A stretch of 64,000 nt of DNA. Origin: Aquamicrobium sp. (GTDB lineage: Bacteria > Pseudomonadota > Alphaproteobacteria > Rhizobiales > Rhizobiaceae). A program made the translations under genes and the position numbers. The stretch spans positions 682,001-746,000 of the forward strand of contig NZ_JAMLIE010000001.1 of NCBI RefSeq assembly GCF_023954335.1. The letters are read 5' to 3'. Below the pieces are notes generated by a model. It was not told the origin of the DNA. It searched no databases and saw only the letters and a program-made list of their open reading frames with translations. This document shows positions 27,838 through 36,134 of this stretch, one piece after another. Positions within the stretch are counted from its first letter, which is position 1; each line of letters opens with the position of its first letter.

Positions 27838-28788
27838 ATGTCCCAGCCCGCGCGCGGCCGCATCCTGCTTGCCCTGACCCGACAGGACGTCGACTATTGG
27901 GGGCAGCTCCTCGGGAAGGACCGCGAGGTGACGACGGAGCGCGCCTGGCCCGCCGACCCGTCCATCGACTACGCGCTGGTGTGGAAGCACAAGCCGGGCG
28001 TGCTGGCCGGACTGCCCAACCTGAAGCTCGTGATCTCGATGGGGGCGGGCGTCGACCACGTCTTCGCAGACCCCGACCTGCCGGACGTGCCGATCCTGCG
28101 CGTGGTGGCGGAGAACCTCACCACGCACATGACCGAATATGTCGTGTGGCGCGTCATGGACCACCACCGGCAGGGCATGGCCTACCGCGCGCAGCAGGCG
28201 GGCAAGGTGTGGGAAGAGCATGGCCAGCAGACGGCAGCCTGTGTCCATGTCGGCATCATGGGCTTCGGCCATCTCGGCCGCGCGGCGGCGAAAGCGCTCG
28301 TCGCGCTCGGCTTCAGGGTCAATGGCTGGACCCGCACGCCCGCCGCCGCCGAGGGTGTCGCGACCTTCCACGGCGAGGCGGGGCTGAAGGATTTCCTCGC
28401 CGCGACCGACATTCTCGTCGTGCTGCTGCCGCACACGCCGGCCACCGAGGGCATCATCGACTACGACCTCCTCAGCGGCCTTCGCCGCGACAACGCACTC
28501 GGCGGCGCGGTGCTGATCAACGCCGGGCGCGGCATGTTGCAGAAGGAGGCGGGCATCCTGCGCGCGCTCGACGACGGCACGCTGAAGGAGGCGAGCCTCG
28601 ACGTGTTCGAGGAGGAGCCGCTCCCTGCGCGCAGTCCGCTCTGGTCGCACCCTCGCGTCTTCGTCACGCCGCATGCGGCCGCGACCTCCGACCCCGAGCA
28701 TCTGGTGCCGCTGATGCTGGAGCAGATCGCCCGCTTCGAACGCGGCGAGGCGCTCGACAATCTGGTGGACCGCAAGGCGGGCTACTAG
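27838..28788 (+). CDS. D-2-hydroxyacid dehydrogenase, glyoxylate/hydroxypyruvate reductase A-like
   Basis: This 316-residue NAD(P)-binding enzyme resembles GhrA. It has the Rossmann motif GIMGFGHLGRAAAKAL (about 139-154), VVLLPHTPATEGIID, the substrate-binding LINAGRGML with the conserved Arg, and HPRVFVTPHAAA with the catalytic His. It reduces glyoxylate or hydroxypyruvate. It lies 19 bp after yejF. A dispersed repeat begins exactly at its stop codon. Confidence 0.9.
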   Translation: MSQPARGRILLALTRQDVDYWGQLLGKDREVTTERAWPADPSIDYALVWKHKPGVLAGLPNLKLVISMGAGVDHVFADPDLPDVPILRVVAENLTTHMTEYVVWRVMDHHRQGMAYRAQQAGKVWEEHGQQTAACVHVGIMGFGHLGRAAAKALVALGFRVNGWTRTPAAAEGVATFHGEAGLKDFLAATDILVVLLPHTPATEGIIDYDLLSGLRRDNALGGAVLINAGRGMLQKEAGILRALDDGTLKEASLDVFEEEPLPARSPLWSHPRVFVTPHAAATSDPEHLVPLMLEQIARFERGEALDNLVDRKAGY

Positions 28789-28835
28789 AGCATTTTGCAG
28801 TCGGACGGATCGTCGACGTCGCATAAATGCGGCTG
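28787..28835 (+). repeat. Dispersed intergenic repeat, family A, copy 1
   Basis: AGAGCATTTTGCAGTCGGAC..., ending CGCATAAATGCGGCTG, matches the reverse complement of 42748-42798 over nearly its full length. It includes a CGCAT-AA-ATGCG dyad. This copy has lost a few bases from the central hairpin compared with copy 2. Confidence 0.85.
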
Positions 28836-28882
28836 GGATCGAGGCGCTTCCGGCGCTGGCGGCTTCGCCCTATAAGGGCGGG

Positions 28883-29491
28883 ATGTCGTCCAAGCGAATC
28901 GCCGGCCCCGAGATCGAGCGCCTGATCCAGCTTCTGGCCAAGGTGCCGGGGCTGGGGCCGCGCTCGGCCCGCCGCGCGGCACTGCATCTGATCAAGAAGA
29001 AGGAGCAGCTTCTCGCCCCGCTCGCCGCCGCCATGGGCGAGGCGGTGGACAAGGTGCGCGTCTGCTCGACCTGCGGCAATGTCGACACCTGCGACCCCTG
29101 CACGATCTGCACCGACCCGCGCCGCGACGGCGCCACCATCATCGTCGTCGAGGACGTGTCCGACCTGTGGGCGCTGGAGCGCGCCGCCGTCATCAACGCC
29201 CGCTACCACGTGCTCGGCGGCACGCTGTCGCCGCTCGACGGCGTCGGCCCGGACGATCTGAACATCGGCTCGCTCGTCTCGCGTGTCGCCGAGGGCGGGG
29301 TGAGCGAGGTCATCCTCGCCGTCAACGCCACGGTCGAGGGCCAGACCACGGCCCACTACATCACCGACCAGCTCGCCGGGCTCGCCGTCAGGGTGACGCG
29401 GCTCGCCCATGGCGTGCCGGTGGGCGGCGAGCTCGACTATCTCGACGAGGGGACGCTGGCGGCCGCACTTCGGTCGCGGACGGCTTTTTGA
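28883..29491 (+). CDS. recR: Recombination mediator protein RecR
   Basis: This 202-residue protein has the RecR domain order: helix-hairpin-helix (LAKVPGLGPRSARRAALHL), a C4 zinc finger (CSTCGNVDTCDPCTIC), then a Toprim domain (IIVVEDVSDLWALE). With RecF/RecO it loads RecA on gapped DNA. It is not next to dnaX-ybaB as in many bacteria, but between the ghrA-like gene and the transglycosylase gene. Confidence 0.96.
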   Translation: MSSKRIAGPEIERLIQLLAKVPGLGPRSARRAALHLIKKKEQLLAPLAAAMGEAVDKVRVCSTCGNVDTCDPCTICTDPRRDGATIIVVEDVSDLWALERAAVINARYHVLGGTLSPLDGVGPDDLNIGSLVSRVAEGGVSEVILAVNATVEGQTTAHYITDQLAGLAVRVTRLAHGVPVGGELDYLDEGTLAAALRSRTAF

Positions 29492-29516
29492 CGCATTTCT
29501 CAAGCAGGAGAACGCC

Positions 29517-30773
29517 ATGAGACGACCGACGAGGGCCCGACAGACGATGAAGCGCCTTGCCTGCGCCGCTCTGTTCTCACTCGCCGCCACCCTGCCGGCG
29601 GCCGCGCAGACCGTCGACGCCCAGTTCCGCCAGTGGCTGCAGAACGATCTGTGGCCCGAGGCGCGCGGCAAGGGCATTTCGGCCGAGACCTTCAACGCCG
29701 CCTTCGCCGGCGTTTCGGTCAACCTCAAGCTGCCCGACCTCGTCCTGCCGGGGCAGAAGCCGGAAACGCCGAAGACGCAGCACCAGGCCGAGTTCGGCGC
29801 GCCGGGCAACTATTTCGCCGAGAACACGGTGGCGGGCGTCGCCGGGGGCGGGCGCAACCGGGCCGGGCGGCTGAAGCCCGCGCTCGACGCGATCGAGCGC
29901 CGCACCGGCGTGCCGGCCGGCGTCGTCCTCGCCGTCTGGGGCCGCGAATCGGGCTTCGGCGCGGCGAAGATCCCGCACAATGCCTTCGAGGTGCTCGGCA
30001 CCAAGGCCTTCCTCGCCACCCGCAAGGAGATGTTCCGCAAGGAGTTGCTGGCGGCGCTGGAGATGGTCGAGCGGGGCCACGTCTCCGTCGCGGCGATGAA
30101 ATCGTCCTGGGCCGGCGCGCTCGGCCAGCCGCAGTTCCTGCCGACCTCCTACCTCGCCCACGCGGTCGACGGCGACGGCGACGGCCGCGCCGACATCTGG
30201 AACTCGCAGGCCGACACGCTCGCCTCGATCGCCAACTATCTCGCCCATTACGGCTGGGTGAAGGGCCGCGACTGGGGCTTCGAGGTGACGGTGCCGCAGA
30301 ACGTCTCCTGCGCGCTGGAGGGACCGGACCGCGGCCGGAAGATCGCGGACTGGGCGGGCATGGGGATTTCCCGCGTCAACGGCCGGCCGTTTCCCGAGCA
30401 TGAGGCGCGGCAGGAGGGCTATCTGCTGATGCCCGCGGGGCGCAACGGCCCGGCCTTCATCGTCACCCCCAATTTCTACGTGCTGAAGAAGTACAACGAG
30501 AGCGATCTCTATGCGCTGTTCGTCGGCCATGCCGGCGACCGCATCGCCTATGGCGACCGCCGCTTCGCCGGCAACTGGGGCAAGGTGGACAAGCTCTACC
30601 GCTCCGACATCGCCGCGATGCAGCGCGGACTCGAGAAGCTGGGCTACGACGTCGGCGGCGCCGACGGCCTGCCCGGCTTCCGCACCCGCCGCTCGATCGG
30701 CGAATGGCAGGCGAGGAAGGGCATGCAGCCGACTTGCTTTCCCGACGCCGCGCTGGTGCGGGCGCTGAAATAG
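29517..30773 (+). CDS. Lytic murein transglycosylase (MltB type) with peptidoglycan-binding domain
   Basis: This 418-residue exported enzyme cleaves the MurNAc-GlcNAc bond of peptidoglycan, giving 1,6-anhydro ends. The N-terminus has a basic stretch and then a signal peptide, MKRLACAALFSLAATLPAAAQ. The start at 29517 has AGGAG six bases upstream, with an internal ATG at 29547 possible. The catalytic domain has AVWGRESGFGAAK with the catalytic Glu, AGALGQPQFLPTSYL, and DGDGRADIWNS. A PG_binding_1 domain closes the protein (IAAMQRGLEKLGYDVGGADG). Confidence 0.93.
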   Translation: MRRPTRARQTMKRLACAALFSLAATLPAAAQTVDAQFRQWLQNDLWPEARGKGISAETFNAAFAGVSVNLKLPDLVLPGQKPETPKTQHQAEFGAPGNYFAENTVAGVAGGGRNRAGRLKPALDAIERRTGVPAGVVLAVWGRESGFGAAKIPHNAFEVLGTKAFLATRKEMFRKELLAALEMVERGHVSVAAMKSSWAGALGQPQFLPTSYLAHAVDGDGDGRADIWNSQADTLASIANYLAHYGWVKGRDWGFEVTVPQNVSCALEGPDRGRKIADWAGMGISRVNGRPFPEHEARQEGYLLMPAGRNGPAFIVTPNFYVLKKYNESDLYALFVGHAGDRIAYGDRRFAGNWGKVDKLYRSDIAAMQRGLEKLGYDVGGADGLPGFRTRRSIGEWQARKGMQPTCFPDAALVRALK

Positions 30774-30777
30774 CCGG

Positions 30778-31929
30778 TCACGGCGTAGTCGTCGTGCCCG
30801 ACGGCCGCTCTTCTTCCTCCTCGTCGCCATTGTCGCTCTGCTGCGCGGCGAGGAAGTTGCCGAAGGATTGCAGCCCGTCGAAATGGTCGCAGAAAACCTT
30901 GATGACGACGAGCAGCGGCACGGCGATCAGCGCGCCGATGAAGCCCCACAGCCACGACCAGAAGGCGACGGCGATGAAGATCGCCACCGCGTTGAGCTCC
31001 AGCCGGCGGCCGACGATCAGCGGCGTGATGATCTGGCCTTCCAGCACGTTGCAGGCGATGACGAAGGCCGGCGCGACCATGGCGTAGCCCATGCTGTCGA
31101 ACGAGACGATCGAGATCGCGGCGACGATGACGATGGTGGCCAGCGCGCCGATATAGGGCAGGAAGTTGAGCAGCGCCGCCATCACCCCCCACAGGAACGG
31201 CGTCGGCATGCCGATGGCCCACAGGCCGACGCCGATGACCGCGCCGAGCGCGGCGTTGATGACGGCGACGGTGAGCAGGTAGCGCGAGACCTCGCGCTCG
31301 ACGTCGTAGACGATCCGCAGCGCGCGCTTCTTCTCGCTCATCGTCGTGAAGGACTGGACGATCTTCTCGTAGAACAGCGTGCCCGAGGCGAGCAGGAACA
31401 GCGACAGCACGAAGACGATGGCGGCGTTGGTGACGACCGAGAGCATGGTGCCGGCGGCCTGCGACAGGATGCCCGGCTGCTGCACCGCCACCTTCATCAC
31501 CCCTGCCTCGTTGACCGTGTCGGTGACGTTGTCGATCTGGGCCGAGATCTGCATCAGCCGGTCGAACGGCCCGCGCAGCTCCTCGATGCGCTCGGTCAGC
31601 GTGCGGCCGATCTGCGGCGCGTCGTTGATGAGCTGCATCAGCGGCCCGGAAAGCAGGTAGCCGCCGAGGCCGACCGCTCCGGCCGAGAACAGGACGAGCA
31701 GCGTCGCCGAAAGCGCGGACGGGACCCCGCGCTTGCGCAGGAAGCGCACGATGGGGGTGAGCGTCAGCGCGAACAGGAAGGCGAGCACCACCGGCATGAA
31801 GAACTCCCGGCCGAAATAGAGCGCGTAGATCGACAGGATGATGAAGATGCCGGTGAGGACGAATCCGCCGCCGCCCGGCTCCTCTCCTTGTCGTTCCGTG
31901 CCGGTGGAGTCGTCATCTGTCGCGGCCAT
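30778..31929 (-). CDS. AI-2E (PerM) family membrane protein
   Basis: This 383-residue protein has about eight hydrophobic helices and the AI-2E/PerM pattern: GREFFMPVVLAFLFALTLTP near the N-terminus and a hydrophilic region of about 60 residues after it. Then come MPTPFLWGVMAALLNFLPYIG and EGQIITPLIVGRRLELN. Members have been linked to autoinducer-2 or small-ion transport, but the substrate is uncertain. Both tails are polar; the C-terminus is acidic (SDNGDEEEEER). It is convergent with the transglycosylase, 4 bp apart. Confidence 0.9.
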   Translation of the reverse strand: MAATDDDSTGTERQGEEPGGGGFVLTGIFIILSIYALYFGREFFMPVVLAFLFALTLTPIVRFLRKRGVPSALSATLLVLFSAGAVGLGGYLLSGPLMQLINDAPQIGRTLTERIEELRGPFDRLMQISAQIDNVTDTVNEAGVMKVAVQQPGILSQAAGTMLSVVTNAAIVFVLSLFLLASGTLFYEKIVQSFTTMSEKKRALRIVYDVEREVSRYLLTVAVINAALGAVIGVGLWAIGMPTPFLWGVMAALLNFLPYIGALATIVIVAAISIVSFDSMGYAMVAPAFVIACNVLEGQIITPLIVGRRLELNAVAIFIAVAFWSWLWGFIGALIAVPLLVVIKVFCDHFDGLQSFGNFLAAQQSDNGDEEEEERPSGTTTTP

Positions 31930-32094
31930 GGTGTCCCCCCTTGATGATCTTGCCGACGATAGCAGATAATGCGCCGGCGTGGCGGCAGTTCCGTCCGCCC
32001 GCGGCGGCCCGGTCGGGCAAATATCGCCGGTCGCGGATCGAATGCGGCGCGGCGACGTTGTCAGGCTGGACGGGACCCAAGGAGGAGCGCTTTC

Positions 32095-32505
32095 ATGCCC
32101 ATTTTTTCATTCGCGAGAATCGCAGGCAGCCTTGCCGTGACGGCCGTGGTGCTGGCCGGCTGCGTCGTGGTCGAGGAGGGGCCGGGCCATCGCCCGCCGC
32201 CGCCGCGCCCGGGCGGGCCGACCGCCTGCACCATGGAATACGTGCCGGTCTGCGGCGAGCGCCGCGGTGACCGCCAGACCTTCTCGAACGCCTGCATGGC
32301 GCGGGCCGACGGCTATCGGGTGGTTCATGGCGGCGAGTGCCGGCGCGGCGGCCGCCCCGGTCCCGGTCCCGATCGCCCGCCGCGCGCCTGCACGCGCGAA
32401 TACGCGCCGGTCTGCGCCCGCCGCGGCCGCGACGTGCGCACCTTCGGCAATGCCTGCGAGGCGCGCGCCGCCGACTATCGCATCCTCGGCGCGGGCCGCT
32501 GCTAG
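32095..32505 (+). CDS. Lipoprotein with two Kazal-like domains
   Basis: This 136-residue protein has a lipoprotein signal (FSFARIAGSLAVTAVVLAGC, lipobox LAGC) and a Pro/Gly-rich spacer. Two tandem repeats of about 38 residues follow, each with the pattern C-x7-C-x14-C-x13-C: CTMEYVPVCG ... GGEC and CTREYAPVCA ... AGRC. The VCG...TF.NAC.A layout is the Kazal serine-protease-inhibitor core, but only four of the six usual cysteines are present. It may protect the envelope from proteases. GGAGGAG precedes the ATG; a longer upstream frame lacks such support. Confidence 0.85.
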   Translation: MPIFSFARIAGSLAVTAVVLAGCVVVEEGPGHRPPPPRPGGPTACTMEYVPVCGERRGDRQTFSNACMARADGYRVVHGGECRRGGRPGPGPDRPPRACTREYAPVCARRGRDVRTFGNACEARAADYRILGAGRC

Positions 32506-32518
32506 AGCAAACGGATAG

Positions 32519-32549
32519 AGCGGCCGCCCGGATTCACCCGGGTGGCCGC
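32519..32549. terminator. Hairpin between Kazal lipoprotein and Crp/Fnr regulator genes
   Basis: GCGGCCGCCCGG and CCGGGTGGCCGC pair across a six-base loop, 14 bp after the lipoprotein stop. It lies between two convergent genes and could terminate transcription from either side, although no T-run follows. Confidence 0.5.
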
Positions 32550-32608
32550 CGCTTCAGGCGCTAGTCACTGCCACATGTTTTTGGACGCATCGGGCTGGCC
32601 CCTCGCGG

Positions 32609-33352
32609 TCAGCCCGGCGCGCAGCCGACGCGGAAGCCGGGGCAGCGGAATGCGAGCAGCCTCTCGCGTCCGGCGAATTCGGCGAGCCGGGCGACGTCGC
32701 CGACGGCGATGGTGCTCTGGTTGATGCGCACGCCGACGCTCTGCAGCCGCTGGAAGGCGCGCGACAGGCTTTCCGGCTTCATGCCGAGCCGGCCGGCGAT
32801 CAGCAGCTTCTCGTAGGGCAGCGCGATGGTGCACGGCCCCTGCTTGACCGGGGCGAGCTCGACGAGGAAGTTCGCCAGCCGCTGCGGCCCGGTGCGCGCC
32901 TTCAGCTCCTCGATCTGGTCGACCAGCTTGCGCAGGTGCAGCGAGGTCGAGGCGAGCATGGCCAGCCCGATCTCCGGCGAGGCGCGGGTCAGTTCGACGA
33001 TGCCGCGCGCGGGAACGGCGAGCAGGCGCGCATCCGCCACCACCTCGGCGCTGACCGGATAGTGGCCGCCGGTCAGGCAAGGCACCTCGGCGATGCAGTC
33101 GCCGCGCGCGAACACGCCGACGACCGCCTCGTCGCCGCTCACCGTCATGCGGAACAGCTTCACCCAGCCGTCGAGCACCAGATAGAAGGCGCTCGCCGGC
33201 TCGTCCTGCTCGAAAAGCGTCGTGCGCCGCTGGTGGAACTGAAGCTCCGACTGCGCGAGCAGGCTGTCGATGGCCTCCGGCGGCAGCGCCGAGAACATGG
33301 GCGCTCCGCGGACCACCTCGCGGTCGTACTGGTCGATGCGCAATTCGCCCAT
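32609..33352 (-). CDS. Crp/Fnr family transcriptional regulator (Dnr/NnrR-like)
   Basis: This 247-residue protein has an N-terminal cyclic-nucleotide-binding-type beta barrel (FYLVLDGWVKLFRMTVSGDEAVVG) and a C-terminal helix-turn-helix (IAGRLGMKPESLSRAFQRLQSVGV). The recognition helix carries the E-x-x-S-R signature of Fnr/Dnr-type proteins, which read TTGAN-type half-sites. The cluster-binding N-terminal cysteines of Fnr are absent, so it is not an Fe-S oxygen sensor and is more like Dnr/NnrR heme or NO sensors. It is divergent from the heme-copper operon, and a perfect TTGAC...GTCAA dyad lies in front of that operon. Confidence 0.88.
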   Translation of the reverse strand: MGELRIDQYDREVVRGAPMFSALPPEAIDSLLAQSELQFHQRRTTLFEQDEPASAFYLVLDGWVKLFRMTVSGDEAVVGVFARGDCIAEVPCLTGGHYPVSAEVVADARLLAVPARGIVELTRASPEIGLAMLASTSLHLRKLVDQIEELKARTGPQRLANFLVELAPVKQGPCTIALPYEKLLIAGRLGMKPESLSRAFQRLQSVGVRINQSTIAVGDVARLAEFAGRERLLAFRCPGFRVGCAPG

Positions 33353-33567
33353 GGGTCCAACCTCCGGCGCATGTCGCGGAAAATCGCGCAACGGTCTTGC
33401 GGCAGCGACATGCGCATTATCAAAGACCTGCAGCGCGGGAAGCGAAATCGGATCGGCCGCCCCCTCGCGCCTCATCCGTATCGGACCATATCCGCCCCGC
33501 CCGGACTTTGCGCCTGCGCAACTAAATCGGCGGTCGGGGCGGGTGCGGCAGGCTGTCCATCCAATTC

Positions 33568-33581
33568 TTGACTTCAGTCAA
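33568..33581. promoter_or_regulatory. Fnr/Dnr-type operator
   Basis: TTGACT-TC-AGTCAA is a perfect 6-2-6 dyad matching the TTGAN-N4-NTCAA layout of Fnr/Dnr/NnrR sites. It lies 61 bp upstream of the ATG of the 54-aa peptide, a position suited to activation of the heme-copper operon by the adjacent regulator. Confidence 0.75.
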
Positions 33582-33642
33582 GCGTTCGCGGCGCGCGCAT
33601 CTGGTACGCCGGCTCCTGAGCAACTCCCTCAGGAGGAAGACA

Positions 33643-33807
33643 ATGAATGACAAGGCGGACTCCACGGAACGGCCGGAAAAGGTGCCTGCGATGCAGCAGC
33701 TCCTCGACAATCCGTTCCTGCTTCTCTTCATCGGGATCACGGTCCCGACGGTTCTCTACATCGTATGGGGGGTGATGGAGATCGCGTCGATCCCCATCGC
33801 GCCCTGA
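33643..33807 (+). CDS. Single-span membrane peptide of the heme-copper operon, 54 aa
   Basis: This is a short gene with an excellent AGGAGG six bases before the ATG. The product has a charged N-terminal half (MNDKADSTERPEKVPAMQQL) and one hydrophobic helix (LLLFIGITVPTVLYIVWGVM). It opens the operon 20 bp before subunit II. Position and shape resemble the single-helix accessory subunit (subunit IIa) of ba3-type oxidases, so it is probably a structural subunit of the complex. I recognise no named family. Confidence 0.8.
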   Translation: MNDKADSTERPEKVPAMQQLLDNPFLLLFIGITVPTVLYIVWGVMEIASIPIAP

Positions 33808-33827
33808 CCTGACCTGAGGGGGCAGAC

Positions 33828-34361
33828 ATGGCAATTACACCTCCCGAAAACCGGCTCTGGTGGAACGAACCGATCGAGCGCGTCGAAATCGGCTGGATCG
33901 TCGTCGCCTTCCTCTGGGGCCTGTTCATGTTCTTCTTCATGATCGCCTGGCACTTCATCGGCGGTCAGAACCTGTCCACCGAGACCTACCGCATCACGCC
34001 CGCCGCCTACGAGCAGAAGGTCGCGGACTTCGCGGAGAAGTACCAGGTCGGCGACGAGATGGGCGTTCCCATCGTGCGCCCGCCGGTGGGCGAGGATGTC
34101 TACCTTCTCGGCAGGCTTTGGGAGTGGTGGCCGATCCTCGAGCTGAAGAAGGACCAGAGCTACCGCTTCCATCTTTCCTCGGTCGACTGGCAGCACGGCT
34201 TCTCGCTCCAGCCCGTCAACATCAACATCTCGGTTCACCCGGGATACGAGCAGATCATCACCTTCACCCCCACAGAGGCGGGTGAATACGGCATTGCCTG
34301 CAACGAGTTCTGCGGCATCGGCCACCATCTGATGACCGGCCGCATCCGGGTCGTCGAATAG
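33828..34361 (+). CDS. Heme-copper oxidase/NO reductase subunit II with CuA site (NorS-like candidate)
   Basis: This 177-residue protein has one N-terminal transmembrane helix (about 22-44) and a periplasmic cupredoxin domain. All CuA ligands are present: His123 (VDWQHGF), Cys158, Glu160, Cys162, His166 and Met169 in CNEFCGIGHHLM. It would therefore accept electrons from a cytochrome c. It is short for a classic subunit II, as in ba3-type and sNOR-type complexes. It is followed 13 bp later by subunit I. Automatic annotation would probably read cytochrome c oxidase subunit II; I prefer a NorS-like role because of the altered subunit I. Confidence 0.88.
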   Translation: MAITPPENRLWWNEPIERVEIGWIVVAFLWGLFMFFFMIAWHFIGGQNLSTETYRITPAAYEQKVADFAEKYQVGDEMGVPIVRPPVGEDVYLLGRLWEWWPILELKKDQSYRFHLSSVDWQHGFSLQPVNINISVHPGYEQIITFTPTEAGEYGIACNEFCGIGHHLMTGRIRVVE

Positions 34362-34374
34362 GCTGGAGGGGACA

Positions 34375-36099
34375 ATGACAGCCATAGACGCTTCTTATGC
34401 CGGCGCTGCGGCGGCAGGCAATTTCCGCACCTGCCGCTACACCGGCCTCAAGGTGGAGGCCTCCGCGCAGTCGCTGATCAAGGCGAACGCGGTCGCCGCC
34501 GTCGTCTTCCTCGCCATCGGCGGCGTGATGGGCCTGCTCGTCGCGCTCACCCGCTGGCCGGCGGTGCACCTCCTGCCGTCCGACTGGTTCTATCTCGTGC
34601 TCACCGGGCACGGGGCGAACGTGCTTCTGTTCTGGATCATCTTTTTCGAGATCGCGGTCCTCTATTTCGCCTCCGCCATCCTGCTCGGATCTCGGCTGGC
34701 GACGCCCAGGATAGCCTGGGCGGGATTCTGGCTGATGATCGTCGGCGCGCTGATGACCAACGTCGCGGTGTTCCAGGGCGATTCGAGCGTGATGTTCACC
34801 TCCTACCCGCCGATGCAGGCCGCACCGCATTTCTATCTCGGCCTGATCATCTTCGCGGTGGGCGCGCTCGTCGGCGTCGGCGTGTTCTTCGGCACGCTGG
34901 TCATCGCCCATGGCGAGCGCACCTATGAGGGCTCGATCCCGCTCGTCACCTTCGGCGCGCTGACGGCCGCCATCATCGCCGTCTTCACGCTGGCCTCGGG
35001 CGCCATCATCCTCATCCCAACCTTCCTGTGGTCGGTGGGCCTCATCTCCGAGATGGACCCGCTGCTCTACAAGGTGATCTGGTGGGGCATGGGCCACTCC
35101 TCGCAGCAGATCAACGTCGCGGCCCACGTCTCGGTGTGGTACGCGATCGGCGCGCTGACCATCGGCGCGAAGCCGCTGTCGGAGAAGGTCTCCCGCTCGG
35201 CCTTCCTGCTCTACATCCTGTTCCTTCAGCTCGCCTCGGCGCACCACCTCCTTGCCGATCCCGGCATGAGCGCGTCGTGGAAGATCGTCAACACCAGCTA
35301 CCTGATGTATCTCGCGGTGCTCGGCTCGATGATCCACGGCCTGACGGTTCCGGGTGCGCTGGAAGCCGCGCAGCGCCGCAACGGCTACACCAAGGGCGCG
35401 TTCGAGTGGCTGCGCAAGGCGCCGTGGGGCAACCCGGCCTTCGCCGGCATGTTCCTGTCGCTCGTCATGTTCGGCTTCATCGGCGGCATTTCGGGCGTGG
35501 TGCTGGGCACCGAGCAGCTCAACCTGCTCATGCACAACACCATCTACGTGCCGGGCCACTTCCACGGCACCGTGGTGACGGGCACGACGCTCGCCTTCAT
35601 GGCCATGACCTACTACGTGCTGCCGCTGATCTTCCAGCGCGACATCATCTGGCCGAAGCTCGCCCGCATCCAGCCCTACCTGTTCGGGCTCGGCGCGGCC
35701 GGCATCTCGCTCTTCATGATGGGCGCCGGCACGCTCGGCGTTCCGCGCCGGCACTGGGACATGTCGTTCACCGACGCGATCCTCCAGTTCGAGCTGCCTT
35801 CCGGCGGCTTCCTGATGATGGGGCTCAACGGGTTGTCGGCGGTGATCGCCTCGGCGGGCGGCATCCTCTACATCCTGATCACGGTGGGCACGGTGCTGTG
35901 GGGCAAGCGCCTCGACAAGGGCGAAGCGCCGCTGACCTTCCCGCTGCACAAGCGGGCGGCCACGGTCGCTGAATACGGCAGCCACGCCACGGTCAAGCTG
36001 CCGGGGACGATCATCCTGGTCACGATCTTCTTCGTGTCCTTCGTCCTCTACTACTTCGTCAACTGGAAGTACCTGTCGGAACTCTGGCTGATGCGCTGA
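34375..36099 (+). CDS. Heme-copper oxidase superfamily subunit I, B-family-like; candidate nitric oxide reductase (NorY/sNOR type)
   Basis: This 574-residue polytopic protein keeps the low-spin heme ligands His79 (TGHGANVLLF) and His397, the high-spin heme ligand His395 (VPGHFHG), and the CuB ligands His241, His290 and His291. The AHHLLADPG and HNTIYVPGHFH segments match ba3-type (B-family) enzymes. In the H-P-x-V-Y motif of oxidases, the cross-linked Tyr essential for O2 reduction is replaced: the sequence is H241-S-S-Q-Q245. Loss of this Tyr is typical of NO reductases of the superfamily. The gene order subunit II, subunit I, senC resembles the norSY-senC clusters of ammonia oxidisers. A cbb3- or ba3-type oxidase label is the likely automatic call. 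Confidence 0.88.
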   Translation: MTAIDASYAGAAAAGNFRTCRYTGLKVEASAQSLIKANAVAAVVFLAIGGVMGLLVALTRWPAVHLLPSDWFYLVLTGHGANVLLFWIIFFEIAVLYFASAILLGSRLATPRIAWAGFWLMIVGALMTNVAVFQGDSSVMFTSYPPMQAAPHFYLGLIIFAVGALVGVGVFFGTLVIAHGERTYEGSIPLVTFGALTAAIIAVFTLASGAIILIPTFLWSVGLISEMDPLLYKVIWWGMGHSSQQINVAAHVSVWYAIGALTIGAKPLSEKVSRSAFLLYILFLQLASAHHLLADPGMSASWKIVNTSYLMYLAVLGSMIHGLTVPGALEAAQRRNGYTKGAFEWLRKAPWGNPAFAGMFLSLVMFGFIGGISGVVLGTEQLNLLMHNTIYVPGHFHGTVVTGTTLAFMAMTYYVLPLIFQRDIIWPKLARIQPYLFGLGAAGISLFMMGAGTLGVPRRHWDMSFTDAILQFELPSGGFLMMGLNGLSAVIASAGGILYILITVGTVLWGKRLDKGEAPLTFPLHKRAATVAEYGSHATVKLPGTIILVTIFFVSFVLYYFVNWKYLSELWLMR

Positions 36100-36134
36100 G
36101 TGCCAACCGACTGGAACCGAAAGGAAAAACCACG

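Noticed and set aside
34375..36099. Subunit I as an ordinary A-family or cbb3 (C-family) oxidase
   Set aside because: The AHHLLADPG and HNTIYVPGHFH segments match B-family enzymes, a CuA subunit II is present and no FixO/FixP cytochromes c are encoded, and the catalytic Tyr is absent at its usual place.
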